Positions 21,101 to 29,902 of a stretch of DNA of 33,723 nt are shown piece by piece; the first letter of the stretch is position 1, and each line of letters opens with the position of its first letter. Both the position numbers and the translations under genes were made by a program. The DNA is taken from positions 1-33,723 of the IMG/VR virus record IMGVR_UViG_3300020473_000007; one strand, 5' to 3'. Below the pieces are notes generated by a model. The model did no database searches. It saw only the letters and a list, made by a program, of their open reading frames with translations, and had not been told where the DNA came from. Source of the DNA: a virus.

Positions 21101-22244
21101 TTTTAGCTATTGGTATATTTAATTTTAAATCTTTAAATTCTTCTTTATATGTTTGTGTAAGCCATTTTTGTTTTATTCCTACATCATCAAATGTAATTTG
21201 ATTATTTTTTTCATTAAACTCGGCAACTGTTCTATGTAATAAAGGCATTTTAGCATCTGGTGTATTTGCAAGATTGTTTTTTATTGCAGTAAGTTGTTCT
21301 TTTGTATATATATTACTTACATCATCAAATTGTTTTGCATTGCCTTTAACTTCTACTTTAGCTTCTTTATGTTTTGCAGTAACATTTTTTTTATTATTGT
21401 AAAAAATTTTATTAGTTTTATCTTTTACAAAAATAATTCCATTTTTTAAACTTGTAGCATCAAAATAAAATTTAGTTCCTGCAGGTGATAATTTAACATT
21501 TGCTTCTTCAAATGCTTTATTATAATCATCTATATATTGTTTTACATTTTTGCCAAAATATCGTTTAAAAGCATCAGGATCATCTCCTGTTAATCTTGCT
21601 ATTGTACCTGTCATTAACCCACCAAACAATGCCGCAGATCCTGTCATCATTAAACCTTCACCTTCTGGTTTTGTAGGGTCAAGTTTTGATGCAACATATT
21701 GACTTGCTCCTTCAGCTAAACCTACTTGTAAGCCACCTCTTGCGGCGTTCATTAAAAACATATTATGTCTTATGCCAAATATAGGTATTGCTGTAATAGG
21801 ATTAATTAAGGCTGACGCTAAATAAGTACCAATACCTGCATCAGCTATATTATCTCGTCTTTCTTGATTTCTATCTATTCGTTCTTTAATTCTTTGTGTT
21901 TCTTTAGGATTTGCTGATTCTGTAAATTGGTCTGCGTGATGTTCATATCCTTTAATTTCGCCAAAAGGATTGTAGTTTGGATCAAATGCACCAACACGAC
22001 CTCCTGTTGCAACTTCTTCTATTCTTTCTACTGTTTGACCTATGCCTTCAAGCATTACTATATCAACCATATCTCTAAATAAACTTTGATCTACAGTAAC
22101 ATCAGTTGATCTAGGTAGTATTGGCCTTGTTGATTCTTGTATATTATCTATATTTTGAAATAAATTTGCACTTTCTTGCACCTGTTGTTTTTGTTTAGGT
22201 GTAGTTACATTTAATTCATAATCAGATAAAGGTTTTTGTATCAT
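18165..22244 (-). CDS. Internal virion protein, gp16-like (1359 residues)
   Basis: This is the largest protein of the genome, at the place and of the size of T7 gp16 (about 1,300 residues), the ejected protein that spans the envelope and draws DNA in. It is mostly helical, with hydrophobic stretches near residues 130-200 (ASALINPITAIPIFGIRHNM) and in the last third (VINGMMSMIALGVAADFLKN). I do not find the N-terminal transglycosylase motif of T7 gp16, so the wall-cutting activity seems absent or divergent. Identification rests on order and length, since ejection proteins diverge strongly. ATGA overlaps link it to genes on both sides. Confidence 0.8.
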   Translation of the reverse strand: MIQKPLSDYELNVTTPKQKQQVQESANLFQNIDNIQESTRPILPRSTDVTVDQSLFRDMVDIVMLEGIGQTVERIEEVATGGRVGAFDPNYNPFGEIKGYEHHADQFTESANPKETQRIKERIDRNQERRDNIADAGIGTYLASALINPITAIPIFGIRHNMFLMNAARGGLQVGLAEGASQYVASKLDPTKPEGEGLMMTGSAALFGGLMTGTIARLTGDDPDAFKRYFGKNVKQYIDDYNKAFEEANVKLSPAGTKFYFDATSLKNGIIFVKDKTNKIFYNNKKNVTAKHKEAKVEVKGNAKQFDDVSNIYTKEQLTAIKNNLANTPDAKMPLLHRTVAEFNEKNNQITFDDVGIKQKWLTQTYKEEFKDLKLNIPIAKMFKTMDDYMHFEFIKAIGRKIYVKPDKFASKLEHEKAVNKWAVEYSVRPENAYLRTDVDGFLRTLEKVSPLRRGLEKIFKNKILTEKQKLQYMEDLYQISGNHATQTQLNKMGRASPTSIATDLSLKHFGFYIQTIAKVEDDFHKLMGGNATQTNWERRKQGFRVAVESTFGNIRNAILRDPARKKRMSKQEYFELVGEARADKEILVHFDPQTRKAVKNSLKQVDNFFKYYNEQNSLLGLYANQNTMKRTLLRLESAIEKIDRNVTQLPAGDPRIKALLDRRKKLKQDVKSINNEIREFDEDTSLIKDYMPIIWRLDKVNDQADQLKGLIRQKLSQPNKGVPHSSGHPKYISIRDNLRQLSYAKEYGISMKKSDKIPLNERDLIIEAETARRFDDIRNEQASFMNIDNANGIDKTYRGRGKIGAKQLLERDTLLPISEIKEFIETDINFIMRSYAQKIGASIEFTRRFGDVHMRDYIINKEIDMISQGISATDRNRILNAYIDEKDKLLGTFFTGDPASMSVRATKLLENVIHLAYMGKVTISGLPELARPIMVDGFMKTYFNGFSKDAVSRSMNPFAKSNMADVHYLNPLMELAMSMTNRYVWQGGIHLDATRSGNILDKYIGRHAERAQEYFYTFNGLQPLTYFLKTFNGLLSAHRFLEDSVAWSKGLLDVKGQQRLLSYGIDENNAKLIASMPIEAVEKGGGTHYLANVREWDKIAGGKTAREIFAQALRTDVDRRIVTPTTADVPNMMSGVIRINSEGARQLFNNNLFRKFANTIGFPIGAKFDATEFGAKINIAPLQLLTQFFSWMMGANGKVFLSAVQGREKGAVVINGMMSMIALGVAADFLKNPSYWENKNWVERTIRGVELSGITGLLGDLNFHLETLSQGAFETPLGLRPLLGQDARFGEVSGEDAFKSVVGAGPAAVYDLISVLSDNRFTEEEKHDTIKRLLPGSTLLGIEHMIDYIYDTITGIKE

Positions 22245-24640
22245 TTTTTATTTCTATATTTATATAAAATATTATTATAAAATTTAATATATTCTGGTAA
22301 ATCATTAGTAAAACCTAATTGGTCATAAATAGCTTGTACACTATCTATTGTACCTTCATCTTCTACTATTGCCGCAATTCGTTCTCCTGTACCTTTTATT
22401 AATAATTGTTTTTCGTAATCTGAAATTTCATATTGTAAATGTTTTCCATATATATCATTAAAAGGGTCAAGAATAACTTGTGATCTACCTGTTTCATCCA
22501 TAACAGGATCAACTAATCCTTCTTCATCTCGTATGTGTAAAAAATATTTCATTGTTAACGGATTGCTTGTTGGTAATGTTTCAATACCTCTTACTGCAGG
22601 TACAACAATAAATTCTGCTTCATCATATGTAAGTGGTCGTTTTTCACCTCCATACATATTTGCTCTATCTTCATTCCAATTATCTCTATAAACATTATAC
22701 ATATAAGATTTTAAATATGATGAATCTTTTTCCATTGTTTCAGGATTAAGTATTGCAAAATTTTCTATTGGGTACATACCAAGCGACTCTTGATTTTTTA
22801 AACCTTCTGATCCTGTAGCTCCAAATTTCGTAAGTCCATATATGCCCTGTTTTGCATAACTTGTAAGTAATTTTTCTGCTTGTTTTTGTATTTCATCTTT
22901 TCGTAATGTAACACCAATATTGTTTTGTAAAAGAGTATCTCGTATTAATTTATTAAATTTATATTGGCTGCTTTTTGAAAAAAATGTTGCTCCCGGTAAT
23001 TCTACACCAAATACATTTGTATCTACATCTAAATCTTGTACTGCGGCTTTTATGCCTTGGTCTACTCTATCTTTTATTAATGTTAGTTTTTCATTATCTC
23101 GTGTTATTTCTTCTTGGAATACTTCATATTCATTTTTTGTTTTTAAATTTTGTAATGTTAACTGCCCACCTAATCTAAGATTATTTATATTACGAAGATA
23201 ACTATATGTACTTGATCCTATATCTGCCGGCATAAGATCAACCATATAATTTTGATATTTAGAAGCATCTTCAAGATATCCTTGTAGCCATTCTACATCA
23301 CCTGACCATATTTTATCATTTAACATTGTTTTAACTCCAGATGGAATATATTTTGTTGCAAATAACATTTTGTAGTCATCAGGATTGTTAATATCAAATT
23401 CTTGTCCTGTTGTTGGTAATCCTAAAGATTCTCTTAGTCCATCAGCACTTGCTATTCGTTCTGTTAATTTTTGGCTATCTAATTTATCCATTAATTGTTT
23501 TGCTCTAAAATTTGTAATTACTTCTTCACCATTTTTAATTGCTTCTATACCTAAAGATATCTGATTGTTAGAGTCATCATTATCTATAGCATCTTTCATA
23601 ATACTTAATCTTTTTTTAACAACATTATTTAAAAATGTTTTATTTTGACCTGTAAGTGTACCCATTGATTTTTGAAAGTCTGCTAAAGTAATTGTTGTAT
23701 CAAATCCACCTTGTTGATGTTCAGGCGAATATAACTTTGCATCACCAACACCATTAATTAACAATTCAAATGCTTCTAAATTTTTAGCAAACTTTTTTTG
23801 ATTTACTACTTGTTGATTAGCAACAGATAATGGATTCATAAAATCACCATAGGTTTCAAAAAATTTTACAAGGTTTTGCATATTGTTTAAATCATTTTTG
23901 TAATGTATACGTGCATAACTTGATATATCTTCAAATTCTAATGCTTCGTTTGCAAAATCTTGTTCAAGTATTGTTTTAGCTACATTTATTTTTCCTGCAA
24001 TAAGTGCAGATTCTATCTGTTCTTGTGTGCTTTTAGTATATGCTTTGTATTCTTCATTCCTTCCTTGTTCTTGTATGTTTAAAAAATTAGCTTCTGTTTG
24101 TTGTTTATATTTATTTGCAATATTATTAATATCATCTTCTAATAATGCTTTATATTCATTAGGAAATGATTTTTGTGTTGCTTCAATTATAGGTTCTATT
24201 TGTAATGCAAATTCATTTGGATCACTTCCTTTTTCAAAACGAACTCGTTTATATACAGCATCTAATTGATCATCAAAAAATGAACCAACTTCTTTTTTTA
24301 TTTTAGCTAAAGCAAATTTGTCATACTTTTGTTTTGATTCTGTAAATAAAAAAGTAGGTACATTAATTGGTTTTGGTTTTTTAAAAGTATAATTTTCTCC
24401 ATTTGGTTTTTCTAAAGTAACATCTTCATATTCAATAGAAAAATCTTCTATTTCTTTTTGTGCCCTAAATATATCAATACCTTGTGCACCTTTTCTTAGA
24501 CCTTCAGCTAATACTTGTCCTGCTTCACTTTGAACTTTATATGCTCTATCTAATGCACGAGATACCTTTTCTTGCCCAAATTGGGAAGTTACACCAATTT
24601 GTGGTGCGTATTGAGTTTGTTGTTTGTATCGTTCAGCCAT
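22241..24640 (-). CDS. Internal virion protein, gp15-like (799 residues)
   Basis: This soluble, largely helical 799-residue protein lies between gp14-like and gp16-like genes and is close in length to T7 gp15 (747). It begins MAERYKQQTQYAPQIGVTSQ and contains long charged helices (KRLSIMKDAIDNDDSNNQIS). In T7, gp15 and gp16 form the periplasmic channel of the DNA ejection motor. No enzyme motif is seen. The assignment is by synteny and size. It starts 3 bases after the gp14-like stop. Confidence 0.8.
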   Translation of the reverse strand: MAERYKQQTQYAPQIGVTSQFGQEKVSRALDRAYKVQSEAGQVLAEGLRKGAQGIDIFRAQKEIEDFSIEYEDVTLEKPNGENYTFKKPKPINVPTFLFTESKQKYDKFALAKIKKEVGSFFDDQLDAVYKRVRFEKGSDPNEFALQIEPIIEATQKSFPNEYKALLEDDINNIANKYKQQTEANFLNIQEQGRNEEYKAYTKSTQEQIESALIAGKINVAKTILEQDFANEALEFEDISSYARIHYKNDLNNMQNLVKFFETYGDFMNPLSVANQQVVNQKKFAKNLEAFELLINGVGDAKLYSPEHQQGGFDTTITLADFQKSMGTLTGQNKTFLNNVVKKRLSIMKDAIDNDDSNNQISLGIEAIKNGEEVITNFRAKQLMDKLDSQKLTERIASADGLRESLGLPTTGQEFDINNPDDYKMLFATKYIPSGVKTMLNDKIWSGDVEWLQGYLEDASKYQNYMVDLMPADIGSSTYSYLRNINNLRLGGQLTLQNLKTKNEYEVFQEEITRDNEKLTLIKDRVDQGIKAAVQDLDVDTNVFGVELPGATFFSKSSQYKFNKLIRDTLLQNNIGVTLRKDEIQKQAEKLLTSYAKQGIYGLTKFGATGSEGLKNQESLGMYPIENFAILNPETMEKDSSYLKSYMYNVYRDNWNEDRANMYGGEKRPLTYDEAEFIVVPAVRGIETLPTSNPLTMKYFLHIRDEEGLVDPVMDETGRSQVILDPFNDIYGKHLQYEISDYEKQLLIKGTGERIAAIVEDEGTIDSVQAIYDQLGFTNDLPEYIKFYNNILYKYRNKK

Positions 24641-24643
24641 AGT

Positions 24644-25138
24644 TTATGTCATAAAAGTTTTTATATCGGCGGCAGTTGAAAATAAACTTCCTACAGCTTC
24701 ACCTGCTTGTCCTATTAATCTTGTGCGTCGTGCAGATAATCTGGCTTGTCCTTCTATCTGTGCGGCTTGACCTTCATATATTGATTGTCTAGCACCAAAC
24801 ATAGCTTGTTGTGCTCTTTCTAATCCCATTAACCTATTATAATTTAAATCTTTTTTTACTAATTTTTTATTACCTTCTAAAAATGCTCCATAGGATGGTG
24901 AATTAATATCTGCTCCACTAACAGAAAATGCCGCATAATTTTTTTTCTTTAATCTTGCCGCATCTTCTTTAATTTTATTAGCTTTTTGTTCCATAGCAAG
25001 AATTTCAGCTTGTGCTCTTTGTTCATACATTTTTTGTTTTTCTTGAGCCATTCTAGTTTGTAAATCCATTTGTGCTTTAATGTAATCACTTTCATTACTA
25101 AACATATTGGCAAAAAAACTAAATACTGCTCCACACAT
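24644..25138 (-). CDS. Internal virion protein, gp14-like (164 residues)
   Basis: The 164-residue product begins MCGAVFSFFANMFSNESDYI (short hydrophobic start, as in T7 gp14 MCWAA...). A long coiled coil rich in Ala, Gln, Glu and Lys follows (QDKMYEQRAQAEILAMEQKA-type, residues 30-70), then a Gly/Ala-rich tail (ARQSIYEGQAAQIEGQARLS, AGEAVGSLFSTAADIK). T7 gp14 makes the outer-membrane part of the ejection channel. Length and position agree with that family. It is joined TAATG to tail tubular protein B. Confidence 0.82.
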   Translation of the reverse strand: MCGAVFSFFANMFSNESDYIKAQMDLQTRMAQEKQKMYEQRAQAEILAMEQKANKIKEDAARLKKKNYAAFSVSGADINSPSYGAFLEGNKKLVKKDLNYNRLMGLERAQQAMFGARQSIYEGQAAQIEGQARLSARRTRLIGQAGEAVGSLFSTAADIKTFMT

Positions 25139-27594
25139 TAGAAATATACCTCCGAAGTTATAGCCAATATTCTAAAAGGCACAGGCACAGTTTGTGTTAT
25201 AGAAACAAAAGGAGTTTGTGTATATCCTAATGTATGTATATCTTTTTTTCCTGTATATCCTACCATTTGTAATCCATTATCATTAAGCAATACATCATTA
25301 GTATTTACTTGTAAATTATATGTTTTAGATAATTCCAATATAGTTTTACCTATTTTACGAGGATAACCATATGTAGATCCTAAACCTCTTATTGGTTGAA
25401 CAGAATCAATAGGTAGTGTTTCTATTTCAACTGTATAGTTTAATCCTATATCACACGCACTTGCCGGTAATTGAAAATTAACTACCCCTCCTGACGATAC
25501 TGTTCCTGAACCATAGTATCGTATATCATCTTCTTCATCAGATCCAGATGTAGCGTGTACAATTTTTCCACGTAAATCAGGGTTAGCATTAAGTCCTGTA
25601 AACACACGACTTGTTGTAAATTCTATTGTAGCATTATCAGATGCCGAAACTGTTTGATCAATAACAACTATATATTCACCAGAAGTTCCTGTAGCATTTG
25701 CACTTTGTATTATATATTCTGTAGAAGCACCACCAATCTTAAACTTTTCTCCTGTTGTTGGTGCATTGGCAAAACCATCTAGTGTAAGTTGTCTACTTGA
25801 CGTTACAGCACCATTTACTAATACTGTGCCGTGTGGCTGATATGATCCCGATAATATTTTACTTACTGAACAATCTGTGGGCAAGGCAAATTGAGAATTA
25901 GATATTTGTTCTAAATAATATTTATCTGCACCATTTACTGTTCTTTTAACAACAGTATATAAAAAAGAGGTAATACCTGCTGTTGATAAAAAACTACCAT
26001 CTGTTTGCCATATTACCCATCCTGCTAGTTTTTCTTGTCTTTGTGCAGAAAATACACCTAGTGACCCATCATCATTTGCAAATAAAATAAACTGTTCTGT
26101 CTTTGCTCCTGTTGATTTTATAATACCTGTATCTGTAGGATTATTAACTGCTTGTGGTGATAAGAATGTTAATACAGTTGGAACATAATCTTCCGTAGCT
26201 GTATTATAGAAAAACTCTCTTACAGTTTTACCATTAGGTTGTACAAATATTGCCGCACCATCAAATAGTCGTGGCATACATTTTTGGGTAGCACCTAAAC
26301 TAGATTGTCTTTCTAATTTTAAATCTGATGGTGTAAGTGGTCTACCTACTTGTGGTTTAAGATAAAACTCACCTGTACTTGTAAATATTTCTAAATGTTT
26401 ACCAGATACTAAATGTCGTATTTCATTAATTTGATCAGATGATATAGCAATCTGTATAGAGTCTGTATCCTCACCTTCTCCAACATCAAAGTTAAAAAAA
26501 TCTGCTGTTTTGCTACCGGCAACAAAATCACTTATTGATCCACCTGCAAAAAATAATCTTTGTTGATGAAATTTACACGTAGTAGGATAACCATTATAAT
26601 CACTATATACTTGCTCATCCCATTGTTTTGTTGGTGGGTGTCCTATAATTCTTACATTAGTACCTCCTCCATCTGCCGAATCCCCTCCTGTATCACTTGC
26701 ACCTGCTGTGTAGGTATATCTATCGTCATCTAATACAGCTATAGTAAATGTGCCATTTAAATTACCTGCCGCTAATCCATCACCATCTTCATTAAGTATA
26801 GATTCTGCACCTTCTATAGTTACACTAGCACCATTTGCAAAGCCGTGTGCAGGATGCAATACTGTAACTGTACCACTTCCTTCTTGACTTTTAAGAGGGT
26901 CATCATCTAATTCTATTCTTACATTTTTTTTTAATGTAGCTGTTACTGTTGTTGGATTGGTATAGGCAGTAATTAATAATTCAGATCCGTGATATCGTAT
27001 GCGTGTTCCTACCATAGTTGCTGAAAAGTAATCTGCACTTGTAGTACAGGTAACACCTGTTTGTGCTGTTGTTTGATCAATATCTAGTGTAATAGAATCT
27101 TCAGCAAATTTAAAATATGGTTGATAAACTTGATCTTGGTTTGTACTTTCTTTAAATGCAAAATCTGTAATAGTAAATGTTGTTGCTCCTGTTCGTGTAA
27201 TTATTTTAGGTTTAAAATCATTGTGAGTAATTATCATTGTATCGGCTTGTTGCGTATAAGTAAGTTCAAATAGATTACTTGTAGTCCACGCACAGCTTGT
27301 AAAACTTTGCAATAAAGTACCATTAGTAGAAAAAATTTTACATTTAGTATTTTGGAATGCAATTATATATTCTTGATCTTCATTAAATATAAATGGTTCT
27401 ATCCTAGTAGTTTCACCTAAATCATATCTAAACAAAGTACCTTGTCGTCTTTCAACAGGGCCTTGATTTAAAACAAAAACATTTCTAGCTTTTTTAAGTG
27501 ATTGTTGAAATGCGGCTATATCAGTTCGTGATATAACAGTTTCATCAACTTCTCCACGAGTAAAACTGTTTTGGTGTACACGTTGTATTGCCAT
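25138..27594 (-). CDS. Tail tubular protein B (nozzle), gp12-like
   Basis: The 818-residue product matches the T7 gp12 nozzle protein in size (794) and order. The N-terminus RVHQNSFTRGEVDETVISRT with RNVFVLNQGPVERRQGTLFR is the classic opening of this family. A β-propeller-like body follows (SDKQFVAGSKTADFFNFDVG-type), with WVIWQTDGSF and an end with QPIRGLGSTYGYPRKIG. It forms the tail tip through which DNA leaves. It lies directly after tail tubular protein A (3-base gap) and is cotranscribed with gp14-gp16-like genes. Confidence 0.93.
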   Translation of the reverse strand: MAIQRVHQNSFTRGEVDETVISRTDIAAFQQSLKKARNVFVLNQGPVERRQGTLFRYDLGETTRIEPFIFNEDQEYIIAFQNTKCKIFSTNGTLLQSFTSCAWTTSNLFELTYTQQADTMIITHNDFKPKIITRTGATTFTITDFAFKESTNQDQVYQPYFKFAEDSITLDIDQTTAQTGVTCTTSADYFSATMVGTRIRYHGSELLITAYTNPTTVTATLKKNVRIELDDDPLKSQEGSGTVTVLHPAHGFANGASVTIEGAESILNEDGDGLAAGNLNGTFTIAVLDDDRYTYTAGASDTGGDSADGGGTNVRIIGHPPTKQWDEQVYSDYNGYPTTCKFHQQRLFFAGGSISDFVAGSKTADFFNFDVGEGEDTDSIQIAISSDQINEIRHLVSGKHLEIFTSTGEFYLKPQVGRPLTPSDLKLERQSSLGATQKCMPRLFDGAAIFVQPNGKTVREFFYNTATEDYVPTVLTFLSPQAVNNPTDTGIIKSTGAKTEQFILFANDDGSLGVFSAQRQEKLAGWVIWQTDGSFLSTAGITSFLYTVVKRTVNGADKYYLEQISNSQFALPTDCSVSKILSGSYQPHGTVLVNGAVTSSRQLTLDGFANAPTTGEKFKIGGASTEYIIQSANATGTSGEYIVVIDQTVSASDNATIEFTTSRVFTGLNANPDLRGKIVHATSGSDEEDDIRYYGSGTVSSGGVVNFQLPASACDIGLNYTVEIETLPIDSVQPIRGLGSTYGYPRKIGKTILELSKTYNLQVNTNDVLLNDNGLQMVGYTGKKDIHTLGYTQTPFVSITQTVPVPFRILAITSEVYF

Positions 27595-27597
27595 TCA

Positions 27598-28215
27598 TTA
27601 ACTACTGCTACTTGGTACAACTGCTCTAATACCATCTGCAGTTCCTCTATTTCTTACTTCTATGAGTAAACTTGTATTTAATTTTCTTGTAGTTTGTGTT
27701 TGTGATTCTGTACTACGTGCTAGTAATAATTGTTGTTGAGCACGTCTTTGATATAGTGTAGACAAATTATCATTTCTTGCTATTGCACCTGCAAATAAAC
27801 TAGCAAGTTCAAATACAAGGGCTTGTACAAAATAGTCTGGTAATTCTGCTTCGTGTGGTTGATATGTGTAATGACATACGACAGTATCGTTAGTGCTTGT
27901 ATTTGTAAATAATTCTTCGTTGTATCTATCAAATACAATAACATTATCCGAAACTGTTAATGTGTGTATTAATATTGCATCATTAGGTATTTGATATGCA
28001 GAATCCCATTTATCTAAAGGATTGGTCGCAAGTTTAGAAAGTTGTGCTTGTTTAGAAGCAAATCTCCATCTAGCTTTTGTTAACATAGAACGTAATGTTG
28101 TTTCATATAGTTGATTGGCAACCTTGCTTTCTGTTGTATTGTCAGTAAAAGAAGCAATAGTGTTTGCTCCAATTAAAACTAATCCTTGATTACATATATC
28201 TATTTTACTTACCAT
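27598..28215 (-). CDS. Tail tubular protein A (gatekeeper), gp11-like
   Basis: The 205-residue protein, close to T7 gp11 (196), forms the ring between portal and nozzle and carries the fibres. Signatures are ICNQGLVLIGANTIASFTDN, TLRSMLTKARWRFASKQAQL and the YQIPNDAILIH motif, all usual for this family. The C-terminal helices (SLFAGAIARNDNLSTLYQRR) pack against the portal. It begins the tail module after a strong 28228-28245 hairpin that separates it from the head genes. Confidence 0.93.
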   Translation of the reverse strand: MVSKIDICNQGLVLIGANTIASFTDNTTESKVANQLYETTLRSMLTKARWRFASKQAQLSKLATNPLDKWDSAYQIPNDAILIHTLTVSDNVIVFDRYNEELFTNTSTNDTVVCHYTYQPHEAELPDYFVQALVFELASLFAGAIARNDNLSTLYQRRAQQQLLLARSTESQTQTTRKLNTSLLIEVRNRGTADGIRAVVPSSSS

Positions 28216-28227
28216 AATTTAAATATC

Positions 28228-28245
28228 GGGGGAGTTGCCTCCCCC
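28228..28245 (-). other. Stem-loop with GNRA loop between head and tail genes
   Basis: On the minus strand GGGGGAG-GCAA-CTCCCCC is a perfect 7-bp GC-rich hairpin with a GCAA tetraloop. It lies 7 bases after the head-decoration gene and 12 bases before the tail tubular A start. It is followed by AT-rich sequence but no clean T-run, so attenuation, processing or mRNA stabilisation is more likely than full termination. Confidence 0.75.
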
Positions 28246-28251
28246 AATACC

Positions 28252-28500
28252 CTATGTACCATTAATACAAGTAACTGTAGCCGCCGCTGTTGCACTTGAT
28301 ACAACAAGGACATCTACTGTTCTTGTGCCACCTGTAGACCCAACAGCAATGATTACATCATTCTGTTTAAGCTGATTGGTAGCATTGTTAAAATATCCAG
28401 ATCCTGCAATAGTACCTACAGCATCTGCAGAGTTGTAGAGATAAACATTCTGATCTCCACCACCTGCAATCTTTTTTAAGTTTGCTTGAGTAAAAGCCAT
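28252..28500 (-). CDS. Head decoration / head-fibre-like protein (82 residues)
   Basis: The 82-residue protein MAFTQANLKKIAGGGDQNVY continues LYNSADAVGTIAGSGYFNNA and LKQNDVIIAVGSTGGTRTVD. I recognise the opening as similar to phi29-type head-fibre/decoration proteins and to small proteins after the capsid gene in marine podoviruses. It is a compact β fold. Its position directly downstream of the major capsid gene, with its own ribosome site, supports abundant expression as a capsid surface protein. Confidence 0.72.
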   Translation of the reverse strand: MAFTQANLKKIAGGGDQNVYLYNSADAVGTIAGSGYFNNATNQLKQNDVIIAVGSTGGTRTVDVLVVSSATAAATVTCINGT

Positions 28501-28510
28501 TAGTTTTCTC

Positions 28511-29335
28511 CTATTCTGTTATTTGACATTCTATAGCACCATCATTGTCAATCATCACAGCACCCATAGACATATATGAAGTGATTAGATTACTGACCTT
28601 TTCAGGAATATAGTTTACTTCAGTTCTGATATCAGCACCCATAGCAAGACCAACTGATGATCTATGCCACGCATGACAATCTCTTGTAGTACCAGAAAGT
28701 GATAATCCAGAGAATGAGAACCATAAAAATCCTAACCATCTCTTAGCCGTCATACCACCTGCATATGGTAATTCTTTTTCACCAATATACTCTGCTCTTG
28801 AAAACTGATCTATTTGTAATAAATCAGCCCAACCTGCAGAAGATACAACAAAGTATCTCTGACCATCATCAGGCACATCTGCTTCACCAAATGCTTCGTA
28901 AACTGTTAGGGCTTTAGCAAGTGTTAATGCCGCAGACCCGTGTGCTACGTTGTTACTATTTGACCCTGCATCAAGTACATCAACAATTAGTTGGTCTGTT
29001 TTTCTACCTAATGCCGCCGCCGCTGATTGAGAAAGTACTTGTCTTTCATCAATGTTAGTTTTCAACTCATCTAATCTATCAACATAATCTGCCGCATAGT
29101 AATCAGATAGAGTTACGTCAACTGTATTGTGCGTGATTTCCATAGTCGGTACATTTGCGTGTCTTGACTTTTCAGTCGCAGACCCTTTGCCCACCTTCTG
29201 GAATCTTGCTTGGTTGCCTTTTACATTATTAAGCTGTCTTACTGTATTTCTCAGTTTAGAACCCATACGTTGGTATGCCATATGTACTTCAGATTCAAAC
29301 TGCTTAATAAAGGCAGTAGTAATGGAAGTTGCCAT
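28511..29335 (-). CDS. Major capsid protein
   Basis: This 274-residue HK97-fold coat protein builds the icosahedral head. It begins MATSITTAFIKQFESEVHMA. The expected order follows: an N-terminal helix, VGKGSATEKSRHANVPTMEI, the ADYVDRLDELKTNIDERQVL spine, then FGEADVPDDGQRYFVVSSAG and GMTAKRWLGFLWFSFSGL. These motifs fit the podovirus/Bordetella-phage-like capsid family. No decoration domain or protease is fused to it. It lies between gp13-like and decoration genes; the scaffold two genes upstream supplies assembly. Confidence 0.9.
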   Translation of the reverse strand: MATSITTAFIKQFESEVHMAYQRMGSKLRNTVRQLNNVKGNQARFQKVGKGSATEKSRHANVPTMEITHNTVDVTLSDYYAADYVDRLDELKTNIDERQVLSQSAAAALGRKTDQLIVDVLDAGSNSNNVAHGSAALTLAKALTVYEAFGEADVPDDGQRYFVVSSAGWADLLQIDQFSRAEYIGEKELPYAGGMTAKRWLGFLWFSFSGLSLSGTTRDCHAWHRSSVGLAMGADIRTEVNYIPEKVSNLITSYMSMGAVMIDNDGAIECQITE

Positions 29336-29365
29336 TCCTATCTCCTATTTAGTTAATATTACAGT

Positions 29366-29902
29366 TTATGAATTGTCCGTAGAATTCTGATTAAGGGTTC
29401 TCCAACGTGGGCCACACACATCATCTATGGGTTCACCATTAAAACCTTTCGGTTCTATATAAAAATACTTCATTTTTACACGTTTGACAAGTAGGGGTCT
29501 ATTAGAAATTGTAAAACCCATATATTTAACCCAACGTAATGTTTTTTCTTGTTCTTCTGTAGCTACATTCCACAAGTAAGAATAATGACTTGCCAACCAA
29601 GTAAACACTCTTTTTTGATGTCGCATATACCTATAATTAGCAAAAGGTTCTTCTGTGCTTAACCACCAAGCTGTACCTTTTTTTTCGTTATCCATTGATG
29701 AACAACAACCAAACATTGCTTCTATTGTACCATCATCTTGATATACACCAAACGTATAAACATTAGGTCTATTAATACGAAAAGGATAGAGTAAAGTCCA
29801 TAAAGGGTCTTTACCCATAACAGCTAATTCAAACTTATCTGTTTGTTTTATTTTTGGTGCAAGTTCAAAGCAATCATCAGGGATTGCTATATCCATATAC
29901 AT
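29366..29902 (-). CDS. T7 gp13-like protein with GNAT-type fold
   Basis: This 178-residue protein begins MYMDIAIPDDCFELAPKIKQ and has PLWTLLYPFRINRPNVYTFG, then TAWWLSTEEPFANYRYMRHQ, KRVFTWLASHYSYLWNVATE and EKTLRWVKYMGFTISNRPLL. The layout matches the Phage_T7_Gp13 family, whose fold is related to GNAT acetyltransferases; the K-x-L-xWVKxMGF motif is typical. In T7 the protein is needed for internal core assembly. Whether it binds acetyl-CoA is not visible: the usual Q/RxxGxG/A loop is not clear. It overlaps the scaffold gene by one base. Confidence 0.82.
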   Translation of the reverse strand: MYMDIAIPDDCFELAPKIKQTDKFELAVMGKDPLWTLLYPFRINRPNVYTFGVYQDDGTIEAMFGCCSSMDNEKKGTAWWLSTEEPFANYRYMRHQKRVFTWLASHYSYLWNVATEEQEKTLRWVKYMGFTISNRPLLVKRVKMKYFYIEPKGFNGEPIDDVCGPRWRTLNQNSTDNS

